Shown here one piece after another: positions 6,504 to 8,453 of a DNA stretch of 8,453 bases. Position 1 is the stretch's first letter, and each line of letters begins with the position of its first letter. The translations under genes and the position numbers were made by a program. Source of the DNA: JBBREP01 sp038202885 (GTDB lineage Bacteria > Actinomycetota > Acidimicrobiia > IMCC26256 > PALSA-610); the NCBI GenBank assembly GCA_038202885.1, contig JBBREP010000128.1, positions 1 to 8,453 of the forward strand, in the 5' to 3' direction. The notes beneath the pieces were generated by a model that was not told the DNA's origin, ran no database searches, and worked only from the letters and a program-made list of their open reading frames with translations.

Positions 6504-6959
6504 TCAGTTCGGGCGGTGTGCGCGTTCTGCTGCCATCCACGCGGTGACGACCGGCGCGAAATTCGCCGGGTTGTAGGCATCTTCTTCGTAGGACCATTGC
6601 ATGTTCCCCGCGTAATGCAGCACCGTGATGTTCGCGGCTTGATGCACAGAACCGTCACCAGGATCACGAAAGCGGTTCTCGATCTGGCAGATCCACCAAC
6701 CGCGCTCTTCGTCGCACACGCACCAGTCATGCGGGAACGATTGCATCTCGGAGTTCGGCCACTCGGCCATCGTCGTGCTGATCCACTCGAAGATCGCGGC
6801 GCGACCGTGCAGATCGCCGTAGTGGTGTTCTTTGTACTCCGCGTCTTCGGTGAAACAGTCGGCCCACGCGCGCCAGTCGCCGGAACTCGCAGCCTGTTTG
6901 GCCGCGGCCGCGTAGTTGTCGTGCGCTTGTTGTAGCTCTTCTCGACTCCACTGGCCCAT
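6504..6959 (-). CDS. SnoaL-like / NTF2-fold protein
   Basis: A 151-residue protein with the features of the SnoaL-like (nuclear transport factor 2) superfamily. An N-terminal helical stretch (residues 5-25) leads to WRAWADCFTEDAEYKEHHYG (29-48) and HGRAAIFEWI (51-60), the usual helix and first strand of the cone-shaped fold. The pocket may involve Asp39, Tyr42, His45 and His46. The second half has WWICQIENRFRDPGDGS and NITVLHYAGNM, the sheet-forming strands. Family members range from polyketide cyclases to isomerases, dehydratases and non-catalytic binders, so no reaction can be given. ATG 6957-6959 was chosen because AAGGGAG lies 6 bases upstream; a 20-residue in-frame extension to 7019 is unsupported. 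It follows the amine oxidase stop by 63 bases on the same strand, so cotranscription is likely, though a hairpin sits between them. The fold is confident, the function unknown. Confidence 0.82.
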   Translation of the reverse strand: MGQWSREELQQAHDNYAAAAKQAASSGDWRAWADCFTEDAEYKEHHYGDLHGRAAIFEWISTTMAEWPNSEMQSFPHDWCVCDEERGWWICQIENRFRDPGDGSVHQAANITVLHYAGNMQWSYEEDAYNPANFAPVVTAWMAAERAHRPN

Positions 6960-6965
6960 GGTGTG

Positions 6966-6972
6966 CTCCCTT
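6966..6972 (-). promoter_or_regulatory. Ribosome binding site of the SnoaL-like gene
   Basis: AAGGGAG on the - strand lies 6 bases before ATG 6957-6959. It is the strongest Shine-Dalgarno sequence in the window and fixes the start against the longer in-frame reading. Confidence 0.7.
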
Positions 6973-6997
6973 GTGTAGGTCGGCTGTGACAGGTGCG

Positions 6998-7013
6998 GCG
7001 GTTGCGAAACCGC
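6998..7013 (-). other. Hairpin between amine oxidase and SnoaL-like genes
   Basis: On the - strand GCGGTT, loop TCGC, AACCGC form a perfect 6-bp stem with a tetraloop. It begins 9 bases after the amine oxidase stop (7023-7025). No T-run follows, so full termination is unlikely; it could protect the upstream mRNA's 3' end or reduce read-through into the SnoaL-like gene. On the + strand the loop reads GCGA, a GNRA tetraloop, but no + strand transcript is expected here. Confidence 0.4.
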
Positions 7014-7022
7014 GGTCAAGTA

Positions 7023-8453
7023 TCAGGTGTGACAATGTCCCGCGGGTGACGGCGGCACGTCGAGCGCAGGGTTGCGATCGAAGAACCCGACTGGTTGCAG
7101 CAGAAAGCCCGTGTACTCCACCGGCATAACCGGCCAGTCCTCCGGGCGCGGAAAGTGCGTGACGCCGAAGCAGTACCACAACACCACGTCCTCGTCGACG
7201 AGATCGCGATCGGCGGCCGCCCACTTCGGCAGGCCGTCGCCACCGGCGTGTTGGTTGGGGTACTCCCCCGCGCCGCGCCGCTCGTTGGCTGCGTACTTGG
7301 TGACCCACAGGTTGTGACGAGCGAAGCCGGCGCGCCGTCCCACGGATGAATCGGGATGCGCCAGCATCGTCGGCGAGCTCATCGTTGGCACCAACTTGTA
7401 TCCCACCGGCTGGCCGAGGCCGTTGTGCACCGCATCGTTCACGACGCGCCACGTGCGCGACGTTGCCGCATCGTTGTCGCGACGCGCGTGCGACTCGCGC
7501 TCCAACAGTGTGTGCTGCGCCGTAAAGGCGTTGCTCCACGGATTGTCCGGACCTTGTGGCATCACCTTGGCCTCCACCTCGTACACGCGGTTCGACGTGC
7601 CCTCCAGATCGAAGTCGAGACGGGTGCAGAACAAGTGCTGGTGATACGGAGCGAACACGCCCGGCGACACCTCAACGCCGAACGGACGGTCGGTACCCGG
7701 TGTCATCGAACCCACCGACAGAATGCCGGTGAGCTTGACCTCGAGTTGGATGTTGCCGTCGAGGTAGAGATACCAGAAGAAGCCGTATTCGTAGTTGCCG
7801 ACCGTCGCAAAATGCGAGATGACCAGACGACGGCTGCGCCGCACCTCACTCGATCCGGTCATGAGATCAACGTGCTTCCACAGCACGCCGTAGTCCTCTT
7901 CGTGCATACAAATGGCGTTCGCGATGACCCACGGATGGCCGCGCTCGCTCGCGAGCGTTGCATCGAAGTAGTGGATCTCACCAAGACAGTCGCACCCGAG
8001 TTGCAGCGACTGCGTCATCCGTCCGAGACCCCATTCGCCGGCATCGAACGCGTTCTTCCATCCGTGCATCTCGCCGGGATCGCCGTACGGCACGACCATT
8101 TCGGTCACCGACGCCCGATGCATGACGGACCGGCCGTCGTACGCGATCTGGTGGAGTACGAGTCCTTCGTAGGGATCGAACGCGACGCGCAGCGACCATT
8201 TCTGCCAGTCGACCCGGTTGCCGTCGACCGAGAAGCTCGGACCGTCGGGTTGGGTGATCGCGATCGGCTTGAGGTCGGTGCGTAACGGCTCGTGGTCGGC
8301 GGCGAAGTAGCGCGCGTGCTGGGTCGGCAGCGCAACGACACCGTGGTCGATCACCTCGATCACCGTGTTGTTGCCCATGTCGAAGTGCACGACTAAGCCT
8401 TCGATCGGACGCGCGTAACCGTTGTCTTCTGGGTATTCGCGCACGAACGAGAT
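7023..8453 (-). CDS. Copper-containing (topaquinone) primary-amine oxidase, N-terminus outside window
   Basis: 476 C-terminal residues are visible; the frame runs out of the right edge (ISFVREYPEDNGYARPIEG). By comparison with Arthrobacter globiformis amine oxidase (AGAO, about 640 residues), roughly 160 residues are missing: the N2 domain and part of N3. Numbered from the edge, Tyr221 in VGNYEYG is the residue that self-oxidises to topaquinone. His271, His273 (HQHLF) and His433 (THFPRPEDWPVMP) bind copper, and Asp137 (FDAGEWG) is the catalytic base. Their spacings agree with AGAO Asp298, Tyr382, His431, His433 and His592 to within two residues. The conserved LGCDCLGEIHYFDA and ICMHEEDYG blocks are also present. 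The enzyme converts a primary amine, O2 and water to an aldehyde, NH3 and H2O2. Alanine (135) occupies the place of AGAO's gate tyrosine 296, suggesting a more open channel; the substrate cannot be read. The SnoaL-like gene follows. Its promoter and any signal peptide lie outside the window. Confidence 0.94.
   Translation of the reverse strand: MSFVREYPEDNGYARPIEGLVVHFDMGNNTVIEVIDHGVVALPTQHARYFAADHEPLRTDLKPIAITQPDGPSFSVDGNRVDWQKWSLRVAFDPYEGLVLHQIAYDGRSVMHRASVTEMVVPYGDPGEMHGWKNAFDAGEWGLGRMTQSLQLGCDCLGEIHYFDATLASERGHPWVIANAICMHEEDYGVLWKHVDLMTGSSEVRRSRRLVISHFATVGNYEYGFFWYLYLDGNIQLEVKLTGILSVGSMTPGTDRPFGVEVSPGVFAPYHQHLFCTRLDFDLEGTSNRVYEVEAKVMPQGPDNPWSNAFTAQHTLLERESHARRDNDAATSRTWRVVNDAVHNGLGQPVGYKLVPTMSSPTMLAHPDSSVGRRAGFARHNLWVTKYAANERRGAGEYPNQHAGGDGLPKWAAADRDLVDEDVVLWYCFGVTHFPRPEDWPVMPVEYTGFLLQPVGFFDRNPALDVPPSPAGHCHT

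Noticed and set aside
6991..7019. TTGACC (- strand, 7019-7014) as the -35 of an internal promoter for the SnoaL-like gene
   Set aside because: No TAnnnT-like -10 box occurs at 16-19 bases spacing, and the segment overlaps the hairpin.
7356..8285. A 309-codon + strand frame opposite the amine oxidase
   Set aside because: It is the shadow of a gene whose topaquinone and copper sites are all intact on the other strand.
1..8453. Mobile element, CRISPR array, toxin-antitoxin, defence system, tRNA or rRNA
   Set aside because: No transposase or recombinase motifs, regular repeats, cloverleaf-like sequences or rRNA-like stretches were seen; apart from the partial HNH tail, every gene fits an ordinary chromosomal family.

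Overview
The window is GC-rich DNA densely packed with short-gapped genes, many GTG starts and TAnnnT-type -10 boxes. It carries a CarD that aligns closely with the mycobacterial protein and a fragment of an HNH endonuclease of the DUF222/13E12 kind. Together these point to a high-GC actinobacterium. The style of the CarD, hydrolase and amine oxidase would fit an Acidimicrobiia-like lineage, but that placement is inference. No stretch of 300 bases lacks a gene; the longest gap is 128 bases.

Layout from left to right. At the left edge (+) is the C-terminal tail of an HNH endonuclease-like protein, with strikingly C-rich, G-poor coding. It converges on ettA (-), a complete two-domain ABC-F ATPase that works on the ribosome. 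A 127-base divergent region separates ettA from a + strand DUF885 putative zinc peptidase, best started at GTG 2065. Twenty-five bases later comes a dienelactone-hydrolase-family enzyme with an intact Cys-Asp-His triad. It overlaps by 4 bases (GTGA) the next gene, a TrmA/RlmD-type RNA uracil-C5 methyltransferase with TRAM domain, four-cysteine Fe-S site and catalytic Cys/Glu. This + strand run converges on three - strand genes. Reading leftwards from the right edge these are a copper amine oxidase (N-terminus outside the window, all catalytic residues present), a SnoaL/NTF2-like protein 63 bases after it, and carD with its own candidate promoter.

Functionally, EttA, the RNA methyltransferase and CarD are all information-processing proteins (translation throttling, probable rRNA modification, transcription initiation), but they lie in separate units. 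The amine oxidase and SnoaL-like gene look like a small catabolic unit. I see no mobile element, CRISPR array, tRNA/rRNA or defence system. Most of the window is ordinary chromosome. The points most worth a second look are the substituted RNA-polymerase-contact positions in CarD, the amine oxidase active-site gate with its SnoaL partner and intervening hairpin, and the translationally coupled hydrolase/RNA methyltransferase pair.
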